From Paeniglutamicibacter kerguelensis (lineage in GTDB: Bacteria; Actinomycetota; Actinomycetes; Actinomycetales; Micrococcaceae), in assembly GCF_017876535.1 (NCBI RefSeq), contig NZ_JAGIOF010000001.1, positions 1,612,001 through 1,676,000 of the forward strand: DNA of 64,000 nucleotides, in the 5' to 3' direction. The translations under genes and the position numbers were made by a program. The notes under the pieces were generated by a model. That model had not been told where the DNA came from. It did not search any database and saw only the letters and a program-made list of their open reading frames with translations. This document shows positions 43,851-53,349 of this stretch, in pieces; the stretch's first letter is position 1, and every line of letters starts with the position of its first letter.

Positions 43851-44894
43851 ATGGGCGACCATAGTCACGGCAGTCCGGACGATTCGGGCACCGTTGCTAA
43901 GGCTGGCACGGGAACCCTGGATAAGTTCCAGGATCCCGGCCTTCCGCCGCATCGGAAGCGCTTGGCAGATACCGACCCGCGAGCAGAGAAGCGAGCAGAG
44001 CGTCAGGTAGCGCTGCTCTTTATCATCTCCATCATCGGAACCCTGTCGTTCTTCATTGCTTACTTCGTTCTCGGACGTCCGGATAGCCTCTCGGAAATCC
44101 GCGTACAGAACTCGATGCTCGGCCTTGGCACCACATTTGCAATGCTTGGCATTGGTATCGGCATCGTTCACTGGGCCAAGGTCCTGATGCCGGACCACGA
44201 AGTCTCGGAAATGCGCCACGCGATCCGCCCCGAAGCGGATCGCCAGGATGCCGAAGACATCATCAACCAGGTCATCGAAGAAACCGGCATCAAGCGTCGC
44301 CCGTTGATTCGCAACACCCTCATCGGTGCCATCGCATTGGCTCCGGTTCCGGCGATCTTCATGTTCCGCGACCTTGAAGGTTCGGGCAAGACCGCAGGCC
44401 AGCTGATCGAACAGCTGCGCCACACCATGTGGGCCAAGGACGTTCGCCTGACCCGCGACCCTTCGGGCACCCCGATCAAGGCCGCGGATGTGCAGATCGG
44501 TTCGGTCTTCCACGTCATTCCCGAGGGCTTGAACGAGACCGAAGATCCGCTGAACGAAAAGGCCAAGGCCGTCGTACTGCTGATGCGTCTGGATCCGACG
44601 CAGATGAACGTCTCCCCCGGCCGCGAGGACTGGAACGTAGACGGCATCGTCGCCTACTCAAAGATCTGCACCCACGTTGGTTGCCCGGTTGCTCTGTACG
44701 AGCAGCAGACACACCACCTGCTGTGCCCGTGCCACCAGTCGACCTTCGACCTCACCAACGAGTGCAAGGTCATCTTCGGCCCGGCCGGTCGTCCGCTGCC
44801 ACAGCTGCCGATCGCGGTTGACTCCAACGGCTTCCTGGTCGCTCAGAGCGACTTCCAAGAGCCAGTTGGACCGAGCTACTGGGAGCGTGGCTAA
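43851..44894 (+). CDS. qcrA: Rieske iron-sulfur subunit of the bcc complex
   Basis: 347 aa with three N-terminal TM segments (actinobacterial type) and a C-terminal Rieske fold: CTHVGC and CPCHQS bind the 2Fe-2S cluster. Start at ATG 43851 (MGDHSHG) fits GGATGAGAG upstream. It ends 2 bp before qcrB. Confidence 0.95.
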   Translation: MGDHSHGSPDDSGTVAKAGTGTLDKFQDPGLPPHRKRLADTDPRAEKRAERQVALLFIISIIGTLSFFIAYFVLGRPDSLSEIRVQNSMLGLGTTFAMLGIGIGIVHWAKVLMPDHEVSEMRHAIRPEADRQDAEDIINQVIEETGIKRRPLIRNTLIGAIALAPVPAIFMFRDLEGSGKTAGQLIEQLRHTMWAKDVRLTRDPSGTPIKAADVQIGSVFHVIPEGLNETEDPLNEKAKAVVLLMRLDPTQMNVSPGREDWNVDGIVAYSKICTHVGCPVALYEQQTHHLLCPCHQSTFDLTNECKVIFGPAGRPLPQLPIAVDSNGFLVAQSDFQEPVGPSYWERG

Positions 44895-44896
44895 CC

Positions 44897-46567
44897 ATGA
44901 GCACCACTACTAAATACACTCCGAAGACCGCGACCGGTCGTATCGCCAACTTTGTTGACGAGCGCACCGGCGGCTCGGCCATGGTCAAGGAATTCGGTCG
45001 CAAGATCTTCCCCGACCACTGGTCCTTCATGTTTGGCGAGGTGGCGCTGTACACCTTCGTACTGCTGCTGATCTCGGGAACGTTCCTGACGTTCTTCTTC
45101 GACCCGTCGATGACCCACGTCATCTACGATGGTTCGTACAACCCGCTCAAGGGCATCGGCATGTCAGCCGCATACTCGTCGTCGTTGGATATCTCCTTCG
45201 ACATCCGCGGCGGTCTGTTCATGCGCCAGGTCCACCACTGGTCCGCACTGCTGTTCGTTGCGGCTGTGTCGGTCCACATGCTCCGCGTGTTCTTCACCGG
45301 TGCATTCCGCAAGCCCCGCGAACTGAACTGGGTTGTCGGCGGCGTACTGCTCATCCTGGCGATGGCTGCAGGCTTCACCGGCTACTCGCTCCCCGATGAC
45401 CTGCTCTCCGGCAACGGCCTGCGCATCATCGACGGCGTCATGAAGTCGATCCCGGTTGTCGGCACGTACCTCTCGTTCTTCCTCTTCGGTGGGGAATTCC
45501 CGGGTACGGCCGTCATCCCTCGTCTGTACTCGCTGCACATCATGATCGTGCCTGCCATCATCCTTCTGATGGTCGGCCTGCACCTGTTCATGGTTGTCGT
45601 GCACAAGCACACCCAGTACCCCGGCCCGGGCCGCACCAACGACAACGTCGTAGGCTTCCCGGTTGGTCCTGTTTACGCAGCAAAGGCCGGCGGCTTCTTC
45701 TTCATCGTCTTCGGCATCGTCGCCTTCATCTCGGGCTTCTTCACGATCAACCCGATCTGGAACTACGGACCGTACGACCCGTCGCCGGTTTCCGCCGGTA
45801 CCCAGCCTGACTGGTACATCGGTTGGGTTGACGGCGCGCTGCGCTTGATGCCAGGTATGATTGGCAACTTCTCCTTCGAGTGGGTCATCCCGTTCCCTTG
45901 GGGTTGGAACACCCTGTCCCTGAACGTGTTGCTTCCTGCACTGGTTCCGGCCGGCATCATCTTCACCTTGATGTTCACCTGGCCGTGGATCGAACGCTGG
46001 CTCACCAAGGACAACCGCGAACACCACCTGTTGGATCGTCCGCGCAACGCACCGTTCCGTACGGCCGTCGGTGTTGCAGGCGTCGTCTCCTACTGCGTGA
46101 TGTGGGCTGCGGCTTCCTCCGACTTGATCGCAACGCACTTCCACGTGTCGTTGAACGACGTGACGTACTGGTTGCGCACGCTGTTCATCGTTGGCCCGAT
46201 CCTCGGCTTCGTCCTTGCACGCCGCATCGCACTGTCGCTGCAGCGCAAGGACCGCGAGATTGTCCTGCACGGTCGCGAAGCAGGCATCATCGAGATGTCG
46301 CCGGAAGGCGGCTTCTCGGAGAAGCACGAGGACCTCGATGTCTACCAGCAGTACCACCTGGCCACCTTCGAGGACCGCAAGGTCATTCCGGCACAGCCGG
46401 ACGCAGCAGGCCACATTTCCCGCAAGGAAAAGCGCCGTGGCGCACTGTCCAAGTTCTTCTTCGAGGATCGCGTTGCTCCGGTGACTCCGTCCGAGTTGGC
46501 AGCCGCCAAGGCTGCACATGGACATGCAGAGATCGAAGGATCCGAACAGGATTCCATCGGTCACTAA
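44897..46567 (+). CDS. qcrB: Cytochrome b subunit of the bcc complex
   Basis: 556 aa. Heme-ligating histidines lie in MRQVHHWSALLFVAAVSVHMLR and LHIMIVPAIILLMVGLHLFMVVVHKH, read in parts; quinol-site PDW-type region (GTQPDWYIGWVDGALRLMPG) is present. The long C-terminal cytoplasmic extension is typical of actinobacteria. It has GGCTAACC only 2 bp after qcrA, and a strong terminator follows. Confidence 0.95.
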   Translation: MSTTTKYTPKTATGRIANFVDERTGGSAMVKEFGRKIFPDHWSFMFGEVALYTFVLLLISGTFLTFFFDPSMTHVIYDGSYNPLKGIGMSAAYSSSLDISFDIRGGLFMRQVHHWSALLFVAAVSVHMLRVFFTGAFRKPRELNWVVGGVLLILAMAAGFTGYSLPDDLLSGNGLRIIDGVMKSIPVVGTYLSFFLFGGEFPGTAVIPRLYSLHIMIVPAIILLMVGLHLFMVVVHKHTQYPGPGRTNDNVVGFPVGPVYAAKAGGFFFIVFGIVAFISGFFTINPIWNYGPYDPSPVSAGTQPDWYIGWVDGALRLMPGMIGNFSFEWVIPFPWGWNTLSLNVLLPALVPAGIIFTLMFTWPWIERWLTKDNREHHLLDRPRNAPFRTAVGVAGVVSYCVMWAAASSDLIATHFHVSLNDVTYWLRTLFIVGPILGFVLARRIALSLQRKDREIVLHGREAGIIEMSPEGGFSEKHEDLDVYQQYHLATFEDRKVIPAQPDAAGHISRKEKRRGALSKFFFEDRVAPVTPSELAAAKAAHGHAEIEGSEQDSIGH

Positions 46568-46587
46568 GTTCCACTAGGAACTAGCCC

Positions 46588-46628
46588 AAAGTGTGGGGCC
46601 CGTCGAAAGACGGGCCCCACACTTTTTA
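46588..46628 (+). terminator. Intrinsic terminator of the ctaE-qcrCAB operon
   Basis: 17-bp perfect stem with GAAA tetraloop (46588-46604, 46609-46625) ending in a T tract, 21 bp past the qcrB stop. Confidence 0.9.
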
Positions 46629-46669
46629 AGTTTCAGGGTCTTGGTTTTCCTTGACTCCCCGGACCGAAG

Positions 46670-46703
46670 ACCGTGGACATGGCCGATTAGGTCATGTCCA
46701 CGG
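46670..46703. repeat. Inverted repeat
   Basis: CCGTGGACATGGCC pairs with GGTCATGTCCACGG (one G-T), 6-nt loop, just upstream of the ABC remnant. Confidence 0.5.
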
Positions 46704-46787
46704 ATTCTGGCAGCCCCTCCCCCGAGGCCCGGTGCCGGAGTTGCCAGTCTGTTCCAGCCGGGAAGGGAAACCGCGATTCGGGGGTCG

Positions 46788-47069
46788 ATGCGGCAAAACC
46801 CTCTGCTGCGCATCCGCGACGAGCCAACTGCGGCATTGAACCCGAAACCCGAAGACGAGCTCTACCGGAGATTTGTCGACCAGGCCACGGGATTCGACGG
46901 CATGGTCACTGTCCCCGGGTTCCACCGCTTCTTGGCGGTGAGGACGAAAGATGAGATCTTGGTGGTCTCCGGAGGCAAGATCGTCGAACGCGGAAACCCC
47001 GAGCAGCTAATGAGCAACAAAAGCGAATACGCCCGCATATACGTGGCGCAGGCCGGCGGATACAACTAG
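46788..47069 (+). pseudogene. ABC transporter ATPase C-terminal remnant
   Basis: 93 residues readable as the end of a fused ABC exporter ATPase: RDEPTAALNP (Walker B, usual form LDEPTAALDP), then FHRFLAVRTKDEILVVSGGKIVERGNPEQLM (usual form SHRFSTVRxAD...G-I-x-E-x-G). Walker A, the signature motif and the H-loop Ser are gone or altered. Decayed fragment; the 200 bp after it hold nothing recognisable. Confidence 0.6.
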
Positions 47070-47254
47070 CCCACGTCACTAACTCTTCGATGCCTTTTAT
47101 CTCGGGACAGCAACCGAGAACAGCGGATCCGCGAACGCAACGACAACGGCGGCCTCGACGTGTCGTGCGGTGATGTCGGGCGCAGCTTGCGTCCAAGCGT
47201 CCGAGGCGCGCACTCCCGCAACCACCTGAGAGGCGTTCTAAGCGCTACGTTTGG

Positions 47255-48037
47255 CTACAGCGTGGTGTAGCGCGGCGTGCGGCTTCCTTGGCGCTGCAAG
47301 GGCACAAAGAGCTTGTAGCGGTCCGAGCGATAGAGCGAGACCGAGTAATCGACGAGCCCGTCCCCCACAAAGGCGTACCTGGTGATCTTCAGCAACGGGA
47401 ACCCGACCTCGACTTGGAGCAGTCCGGCGTTGGCGGCGGTGGCCGCCGTGCTTTCAATCTGGTCCTCGCCCCATTCAAGGACCAGTCCGTAGCGCTCATG
47501 CAATGACTGGTACAGGGAAATCGGTGGCGGGTCGTTGAGGAATCCGGGCACGAGGTCGCTGGGCATGAAGTTTTCATCAAGGCTCATGGGTTTGCCGTCG
47601 GCGAGGAGCAGTCGCCTGAAACGAATGACCGGTGCACCCTCGTCGATCTGCATGTGCCGCGAGAGGCTTCCGGAGGCCGGGACTTCGTCAAAGCGCAACA
47701 CATGGGCGTCGGGGACCATGCCTCGCCTGATCATCTCTTCACTGTAGGAGTTCAGCCGAACCTGCAGGTCGACCTTGGGGTGAGCGACAAAGGTGCCCAC
47801 CCCCACCACGCGTTTGAGAACCTGGTCTTCAACCAGTGAATCAATGGCCTGCCGCAGCGTTTTCCGGGCCACTCCAAGAGAGGCGGCAAGCTCTCGCTCG
47901 GGAGGGAGCTTGAACCCGGGTTCGCACACCGTCTTGGCATGGGTGCGCAGGATTTCACGGATTTGCCGGTATTTGCCAAGGGACGAGTCTTCATCGATGG
48001 CACCGAGAACCGGCGGCTGTGGCGCATAGGGTTTCAC
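47255..48037 (-). CDS. GntR-family regulator with UTRA domain (HutC subfamily)
   Basis: 260 aa. Winged helix: KLPPERELAASLGVARKTLRQAIDSL and GVGTFVAHPKVD; UTRA ligand domain follows, with SLSRHMQIDEGAPVIRFRRLLLADGKPMSLDENFMP in parts. HutC-type proteins sense sugars, amino acids or their phosphates. GTG 48037 has TGGAG 6 nt upstream. No obvious target gene adjoins it, since it sits between the decayed ABC gene (a possible former target) and ctaF. Confidence 0.85.
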   Translation of the reverse strand: MKPYAPQPPVLGAIDEDSSLGKYRQIREILRTHAKTVCEPGFKLPPERELAASLGVARKTLRQAIDSLVEDQVLKRVVGVGTFVAHPKVDLQVRLNSYSEEMIRRGMVPDAHVLRFDEVPASGSLSRHMQIDEGAPVIRFRRLLLADGKPMSLDENFMPSDLVPGFLNDPPPISLYQSLHERYGLVLEWGEDQIESTAATAANAGLLQVEVGFPLLKITRYAFVGDGLVDYSVSLYRSDRYKLFVPLQRQGSRTPRYTTL

Positions 48038-48109
48038 GTCTACTCCATTGGTTGAGGCCCAAGAACTGCCTGCATTAATTCTCGCTCATGAGAGCCGGGG
48101 ATAAACGCA

Positions 48110-48148
48110 AAGTGCCGGTGTTTCCCCTACGGGGAAACACCGGCACTT
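48110..48148. terminator. Terminator of the ctaCDF operon
   Basis: 18-bp perfect stem (48110-48127, 48131-48148) with 3-nt loop, 29 bp past the ctaF stop; works on the minus strand and may also shield the GntR gene. Confidence 0.8.
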
Positions 48149-48176
48149 CAGAAGCTGCGGTTAGGACGCACCAGGA

Positions 48177-48578
48177 TTAGTGGGCGTGGGCACCGCGGCT
48201 GTACTCGTAAACCCAACCTACCAAGCCGATCACGGCAAGGCCTGCACCGATGTACAGTACCCACCAGCCCAGTGCCAATCCGGCGAAGCCGGTTGCGGCA
48301 CCGAAGCCGAGGAACAACGGCCACCAGCTCCACGGGGAGAAGAGGCCGATGGTGCCGGCGTTCTCGTGGATGTCGCCGTCAACACGGTCTTCGGGGCGTG
48401 GGCCCACACGACGCGCGGTGTGCAGCAGGTACCAGCCGATCATCATCGAGAGACCGGAGAGCATGAACAAAGCGAGGAAACCGACAGGCTCCTCCCAGTT
48501 GACCATGATGCCGTAAACGATTCCTACGGGGGTGAAGAAGAAGATGCCACCGAGGAAGAGCCAGGACTCAACTTTCAT
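48177..48578 (-). CDS. ctaF: Cytochrome c oxidase subunit IV
   Basis: 133 aa, four TM segments, the small actinobacterial oxidase subunit: MKVESWLFLGGIFFF, EPVGFLALFMLSGLSMMIG and GLFSPWSWWPLFLG are family features. It starts 2 bp after the ctaD stop. Confidence 0.9.
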   Translation of the reverse strand: MKVESWLFLGGIFFFTPVGIVYGIMVNWEEPVGFLALFMLSGLSMMIGWYLLHTARRVGPRPEDRVDGDIHENAGTIGLFSPWSWWPLFLGFGAATGFAGLALGWWVLYIGAGLAVIGLVGWVYEYSRGAHAH

Positions 48579-48580
48579 GT

Positions 48581-50299
48581 CTACTTGTCCTTCTGGTCAG
48601 CCGGGCCGAAGATCTTGGCCACTGCGTTGTCCGGGGTCGAGCGTGCGCTCAGTTCCGGGTGGTGCAGGTCAAGAGCCGGTCGCTCGGATCGAATGCGCGG
48701 GATGGAGTGGAAGTTGTGGCGCGGCGGCGGGCAAGAAGTTGCCCATTCCAGCGACGCACCGAAGCCCCACGGATCATCCACAAGAACCTTCTTGGCCTTG
48801 CGGTGGGTGGTCCATACGTTCCAGAAGAACGGAATCATGGACATGCCCAGGATGAAGGAGAAGATCGTCGAGAACTGGTTCATCGTGGTGAAGCCATCTT
48901 CAGGCATATAGTCGGCGTAACGACGCGGCATGCCCATGACACCCAGCCAGTGCTGGATGAGGAAGGTGCCGTGGAAGCCGATGAACAGGAGCCAGAAGTG
49001 GATCTTGCCAAGGCGCTCGTTGAGCATCTTGCCGGTCCACTTTGGCCACCAGAAGTAGAATCCGGCGAACATTGCGAACACGACGGTCCCGAAGACCACG
49101 TAGTGGAAGTGGGCAACCACGAAGTAGGTGTCCGAAACGTGGAAGTCCAGCGGCGGAGCCGAAAGGATGATGCCGGTCAGGCCACCGAAGAGGAAGGTCA
49201 CCATGAATCCGAGGCTCCAGAGCATCGGGGTTTCGAAGGTGATCGATCCGCGCCACAGGGTACCGATCCAGTTGAAGAACTTCACACCTGTCGGGACGGC
49301 GATCAGCATGGTCATGAAGCCGAAGAACGGAAGCATGACGGAGCCGGTGACGTACATGTGGTGCGCCCAAACCGCTACGGACAGTGCCGCGATGGAGATG
49401 GTTGCGAAGATCAGGCCCTTGTAGCCGAAGATCGGCTTGCGGCTGAAGACCGGGAAGATTTCCGACACGATGCCGAAGAACGGCAGCGCGATGATGTAAA
49501 CCTCGGGGTGGCCGAAGAACCAGAACAGGTGCTGCCAGAGAACCGGCCCGCCTGCTTCCGGATCAAAGACGTGCGCCCCGAACCGTCGGTCCGCACCCAG
49601 TGCGAACAGTGCGGCTGCCAGCGGCGGGAATGCCATCAGGATCAGGATCGCGGTGATCAGCGTGTTCCAGGTGAAGATCGACATGCGCCACATGGTCATG
49701 CCCGGTGCACGCAGGCAAATGATGGTGGTGATGAAGTTGACGGCGCCGAGGATGGTGCCGAAGCCCGACAGCGCCAGGCCGAAGACCCAGAGGTCGCCAC
49801 CCACGCCGGGGCTGAAGGTGGTGTTCGACAGCGGTGCGTAAGCGAACCAGCCGAAGGATGCAGCACCCTGCGGGGTCAGGTAACCGGACAGCGCGATGAT
49901 CGATCCGAAGGAGAAGAACCAAAAGGCCAGTGCGTTCAGTCGTGGGAAGGCCACGTCCGGTGCGCCGATCTGGAGCGGCATCATGACGTTTGCGAAGCCT
50001 GCGAAGAGCGGGGTTGCAAACATGAGCAGCATGATCGTGCCGTGCATGGTAAACAGCTGGTTGTACTGTTCCTTGGTCTGCAGGATCTGCATACCCGGTT
50101 CGAACAGCTCGGCACGGATGATCAATGCCATCACGCCGCCGATGCAGAAGAAGAGGAACGACATGATCAGGTACATGTACCCGATGGTCTTGTGATCCGT
50201 GGAGGTGATCCAGTTGACGAAGATCCGTCCCTTGGAAACCGGAACCACGCGCGGTGCGAGGCTCTTGGCCCCGTCGGTGGCGTATTCGTAAGTAGTCAC
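48581..50299 (-). CDS. ctaD: Cytochrome c oxidase subunit I
   Basis: 572 aa, 12 TM segments, heme-copper catalytic subunit. Heme a/a3 and CuB ligands are visible: [13 protein letters not shown] (low-spin heme His), [13 protein letters not shown] (CuB His with cross-linked Tyr), WAHHMY (CuB pair) and HFHYVVFGT. The K-channel and D-channel regions look intact. Operon order is ctaC-ctaD-ctaF. Confidence 0.95.
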   Translation of the reverse strand: MTTYEYATDGAKSLAPRVVPVSKGRIFVNWITSTDHKTIGYMYLIMSFLFFCIGGVMALIIRAELFEPGMQILQTKEQYNQLFTMHGTIMLLMFATPLFAGFANVMMPLQIGAPDVAFPRLNALAFWFFSFGSIIALSGYLTPQGAASFGWFAYAPLSNTTFSPGVGGDLWVFGLALSGFGTILGAVNFITTIICLRAPGMTMWRMSIFTWNTLITAILILMAFPPLAAALFALGADRRFGAHVFDPEAGGPVLWQHLFWFFGHPEVYIIALPFFGIVSEIFPVFSRKPIFGYKGLIFATISIAALSVAVWAHHMYVTGSVMLPFFGFMTMLIAVPTGVKFFNWIGTLWRGSITFETPMLWSLGFMVTFLFGGLTGIILSAPPLDFHVSDTYFVVAHFHYVVFGTVVFAMFAGFYFWWPKWTGKMLNERLGKIHFWLLFIGFHGTFLIQHWLGVMGMPRRYADYMPEDGFTTMNQFSTIFSFILGMSMIPFFWNVWTTHRKAKKVLVDDPWGFGASLEWATSCPPPRHNFHSIPRIRSERPALDLHHPELSARSTPDNAVAKIFGPADQKDK

Positions 50300-50305
50300 G
50301 ATGGA

Positions 50306-51184
50306 TTACTCCCCTTCCGCGGCGGTTTCGTTGGGAGCCTGGTTGACCAGGCCCGGCTGGCGATCGTACTCTACGCCCAAGTGGCCATCCTTCATGGTGG
50401 CCAGCTGTGCCTCGAATTCGGCCTCGGAAACCACCTTGACGTTGAACAGCATCTCCGAGTGGTATTCGCCACAAAGTTCTGCGCACTTGCCGTCAAACTG
50501 ACCCTCAACCTGCGGGGTGAGGTAGATGTAGTTGGTCTTTCCCGGAATCATGTCCAGCTTCTGCAGGAATGCAGGGACCCAGAACGAGTGGATGACGTCA
50601 CGGCTGTTCAGCTCGAGCGTGACGCTCTTTCCAACCGGCAGGTACAGGGTCGGCAGAGTCTCTTCAACGCCCGGTTCACCGGTGAGGTGAGCCTGGACTG
50701 TTGCGTCGTACTTCTCTACGCCCTTGTAGGTGTAGTTGTAGTCCCATGCCCACTGCTTGGCACGGACATCCACTACGAGCTCGGAGTCGACCTTGGTATT
50801 CAGGGTCTTTTCGGTCTGGTCTGAGAACGTGAAGAACGTCAGGACCAGAACCAACGGCACGGCCGTGTAGAAAATTTCGATTGGCAAGTTGTAGCTAAGC
50901 TGGCGCGGGTAGCCAGTATCGCCCTTGCGACGGCGGTAAGCGATGATGCACCAAAGCATCAGGCCCCACGTTAAAATGCCGATGACAAGCGCTGCAATCC
51001 ACGAGTTGACCCAGAGATCCTGGATCATACCGGTGTGGTTGGTAGTGTCACGTTCGACGTTTGGGAGCCAACCTCGCTGGGCTTCCGCTGAACATCCCGT
51101 CAACAACAACGCGCCAGCGCCAGCAAGAGCCAAGACTTTGGCTCTGCCTTTGCGGCGGCTGCTGGTTCGGTCTTGCGAACTCAC
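50306..51184 (-). CDS. ctaC: Cytochrome c oxidase subunit II
   Basis: 292 aa lipoprotein: lipobox LLLTGC, two TM segments, then the CuA cupredoxin domain with CAELCGEYHSEM and the upstream His in VIHSFWVP. WAWDYNYTYK is the electron-entry Trp region. GTG start 51184 with GAGGAAGGG upstream. First gene of the ctaCDF operon; a palindrome matching the ctaE/trpD site lies about 100 bp upstream. Confidence 0.93.
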   Translation of the reverse strand: MSSQDRTSSRRKGRAKVLALAGAGALLLTGCSAEAQRGWLPNVERDTTNHTGMIQDLWVNSWIAALVIGILTWGLMLWCIIAYRRRKGDTGYPRQLSYNLPIEIFYTAVPLVLVLTFFTFSDQTEKTLNTKVDSELVVDVRAKQWAWDYNYTYKGVEKYDATVQAHLTGEPGVEETLPTLYLPVGKSVTLELNSRDVIHSFWVPAFLQKLDMIPGKTNYIYLTPQVEGQFDGKCAELCGEYHSEMLFNVKVVSEAEFEAQLATMKDGHLGVEYDRQPGLVNQAPNETAAEGE

Positions 51185-51274
51185 AGACGGCCCTTCCTCT
51201 TTGTTGGTGCTGAATGAGTCTTCGACGCTCAGCGGCCGGACTCAAGTGAATCAACGCTGATGAGGTCGAAGAAA

Positions 51275-51300
51275 ACCATAGTTTTACTACTTATCGTAGA
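51275..51300 (-). promoter_or_regulatory. ctaC promoter region with ctaE-type palindrome
   Basis: ACTACTTATCGTAGA (plus strand, 51286-51300) matches 12 of 15 positions of the trpD/ctaE palindrome. On the minus strand it is followed after 5 nt by TATGGT (51275-51280), a candidate -10 box for ctaC. Confidence 0.6.
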
Positions 51301-51334
51301 GCTTACCCTCTCGGGCGCTCGAATGCCGACCAAA

Positions 51335-51376
51335 ACACCGCCCACGCGTGAAGATGTCTCAACGCGTGGGCGGTGT
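51335..51376. terminator. Terminator after erpA
   Basis: 15-bp perfect arms (51335-51349, 51362-51376), just past the erpA stop on the minus strand and upstream of the ctaC promoter region. Confidence 0.75.
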
Positions 51377-51389
51377 ATTTGGTTCCGAC

Positions 51390-51764
51390 TTAGTGGAAAG
51401 AATCTCCACAGGCGCAAGAGCCGCCGGCACTTGGGTTGTCGATGGTGAAGCCCTGCTTGGCGATGGTGTCTTCGAAGTCAATCGAAGCACCGGCCAAGTA
51501 CGGGACGCTCATCTTGTCCACGACAACCTCAACGCCGTCGTACTCGTTGACCGCGTCGCCCTCGAGCAGACGCTCGTCGAAGTAGAGCTGGTAGATCAGG
51601 CCCGAGCATCCCCCTGGCTGAACGGCGACGCGCAACCGGAGATCGGTGCGGCCTTCCTGTTCAAGCAGTGAACGGACCTTGTCTGCAGCGACATCGGAGA
51701 GCTTGACCTCGTGGGTCGGCAGTTCCGTAGCATCGGCGGTGGTTTCGTTGGGTGCAGCTGTCAT
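51390..51764 (-). CDS. erpA: A-type iron-sulfur carrier (ErpA/HesB family)
   Basis: 124 aa. Carries the three cluster ligands in family position: Cys of VQPGGCSGLIY and the C-x-C of GGSCACGDSF. It delivers Fe-S clusters to apoproteins, plausibly the Rieske and other respiratory proteins. GGAGGATC precedes the ATG. Monocistronic. Confidence 0.9.
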   Translation of the reverse strand: MTAAPNETTADATELPTHEVKLSDVAADKVRSLLEQEGRTDLRLRVAVQPGGCSGLIYQLYFDERLLEGDAVNEYDGVEVVVDKMSVPYLAGASIDFEDTIAKQGFTIDNPSAGGSCACGDSFH

Positions 51765-51870
51765 GCTTGATCCTCCATTTACTGCTCAACTTGGGCGACG
51801 CCTCAAGCGTGGCCCCTCATCTTCTATGGTACGTCGACGCCGCAAAGGATGTCGCGGCGCCCCTTGTGAC

Positions 51871-53280
51871 TTAGAGCCCGTGGTTGTTCAAGCGTGCCAA
51901 GAGCATCGCCTCAGCCAAAATTGCATGACGGAAGTCACCCAAATGTAGCGACTCGTTGGCCGAGTGTGCCCGCGAATCGGGATCCTCGACGCCGGTGACA
52001 AGGATCTGCGCCTGGGGGAAGACCTCGAGCAGGTCGGAGATGAACGGGATGGAGCCGCCGATGCCGGTTTCCACGGCCGGGACGCCCCATGCCTCGCCCA
52101 GGGCCCAGAGGCTTGCCTGCGCGGCCGGAGCCGAGGTGTCTGTGGAGAATGCCTGACCGGCCTCGTCGGATTCGAAGCTGACCTGTGCACCGCGCAGGTC
52201 CTGGGCCATGATGTGGGTCCGGACCGCTTCCACGGCCTCTTGCGGGTCCTGGCCCGGGGCCAGGCGCAGGCTCAGCTTGAAGCGCGTCGACGGGATTAGC
52301 GTGTTGGAGGACACCGCAACGGACGGGATGTCCATCCCGATGATCGAGAGGGCCGGCTTGTTCCAGAGACGGTCGGAGATCTTGCCGCTGCCGGCAAGGG
52401 CGACCGAATCCAGGACGGAGGAATCGGTGCGGAAGTCGGCTTCGGGGTATTCCACTTCCGCGGTCTCGTGGGCCACAAGTCCGGCGATTGCCACGTTGCC
52501 CTCGGCATCGTGGAAGGTGGAGATCAGGCGGGCGGCGATCGTCGGGGCGTCGAGGACCGGTCCCCCGAACATGCCCGAGTGCACGGCATGGTCCAAAACG
52601 CGGACCTCAACCACTCCCCCGGCCATTCCGCGCAGGGATGTGGTCAGCGCCGGGACCCCGACCTTCCAGTTGCTCGAGTCCGCAACAACGATCACATCGG
52701 CGGCGAGGCGGTCGCGGTGGGTCTCGAGGAACCGGCGGAAGCTCGGGGAACCGGCCTCTTCCTCGCCCTCGAGGAAGAACGTGACGCCGAGGCCGAATTC
52801 CTCGACCTTGGCCAACACCGCGCGCAGAGCCGCGATGTGGACCATGATGCCGGCCTTGTCGTCCGCTGCGCCGCGGCCGAAGAGGCGTCCGTCAACCTCG
52901 GTGGCCTCGAAGGGCTTGGTTTTCCAGAGTGCCTCGTCCCCCGGAGGCTGCACGTCGTGGTGTGCGTAAAGCAGGATTGTCGGCTTGCCGTCGCGGGCGG
53001 GGCGGTTGGCAACGATGGCGGGTCCGCCGATGGCGCCGGACTCGGTGGGCACGCGCAGGATATCGACCTGCTCCATCCCCGCTTCGCGCACCAGCTGCGC
53101 CACGGCCTCGGCGCTTCGGTCCAGCTGTGCGGCGTCGAACGACTCCCAGGCGATGCCGGGGATTGCCACAAGGTTGCTTAGTTCGGAAACGATTCGTCCG
53201 AAGTCATTGTCGATGTGGGTGCTCAGCGCTTCGCGATCCACACCGAATGACGCCGAATCGGCGGTGTTCTTGGTAGTCAT
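51871..53280 (-). CDS. M20-family dipeptidase
   Basis: 469 aa. Metal ligands: LLYAHHDVQPPGDE (His, Asp), FGRGAADDKAGIM (bridging Asp), FFLEGEEEAGSP (general base Glu-Glu) and the terminal HSANE. A cytosolic Zn/Co dipeptidase of the succinyl-diaminopimelate desuccinylase-like fold. ATG 53280 with TAGGCT (53288-53293) 7 nt upstream and no ribosome site suggests a leaderless mRNA. Confidence 0.9.
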   Translation of the reverse strand: MTTKNTADSASFGVDREALSTHIDNDFGRIVSELSNLVAIPGIAWESFDAAQLDRSAEAVAQLVREAGMEQVDILRVPTESGAIGGPAIVANRPARDGKPTILLYAHHDVQPPGDEALWKTKPFEATEVDGRLFGRGAADDKAGIMVHIAALRAVLAKVEEFGLGVTFFLEGEEEAGSPSFRRFLETHRDRLAADVIVVADSSNWKVGVPALTTSLRGMAGGVVEVRVLDHAVHSGMFGGPVLDAPTIAARLISTFHDAEGNVAIAGLVAHETAEVEYPEADFRTDSSVLDSVALAGSGKISDRLWNKPALSIIGMDIPSVAVSSNTLIPSTRFKLSLRLAPGQDPQEAVEAVRTHIMAQDLRGAQVSFESDEAGQAFSTDTSAPAAQASLWALGEAWGVPAVETGIGGSIPFISDLLEVFPQAQILVTGVEDPDSRAHSANESLHLGDFRHAILAEAMLLARLNNHGL

Positions 53281-53287
53281 ACTCGAA

Positions 53288-53343
53288 AGCCTACAACCGT
53301 GTCGTGTCTTGGATGAGGCAGGCGTGCCACACGCGGGTAGACT
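53288..53343. promoter_or_regulatory. Divergent pair of leaderless promoters
   Basis: TAGGCT (minus, 53288-53293) is 7 nt before the dipeptidase ATG; TAGACT (plus, 53338-53343) is 6 nt before the DUF3043 GTG at 53350. Only 69 bp separate the start codons. Confidence 0.55.
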
Positions 53344-53349
53344 ATATGG

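Noticed and set aside
48659..50824. 721-codon plus-strand frame opposite ctaD and ctaC
   Set aside because: Composition is that of a mirror frame of high-G+C coding DNA; ctaD and ctaC on the other strand are unambiguous.
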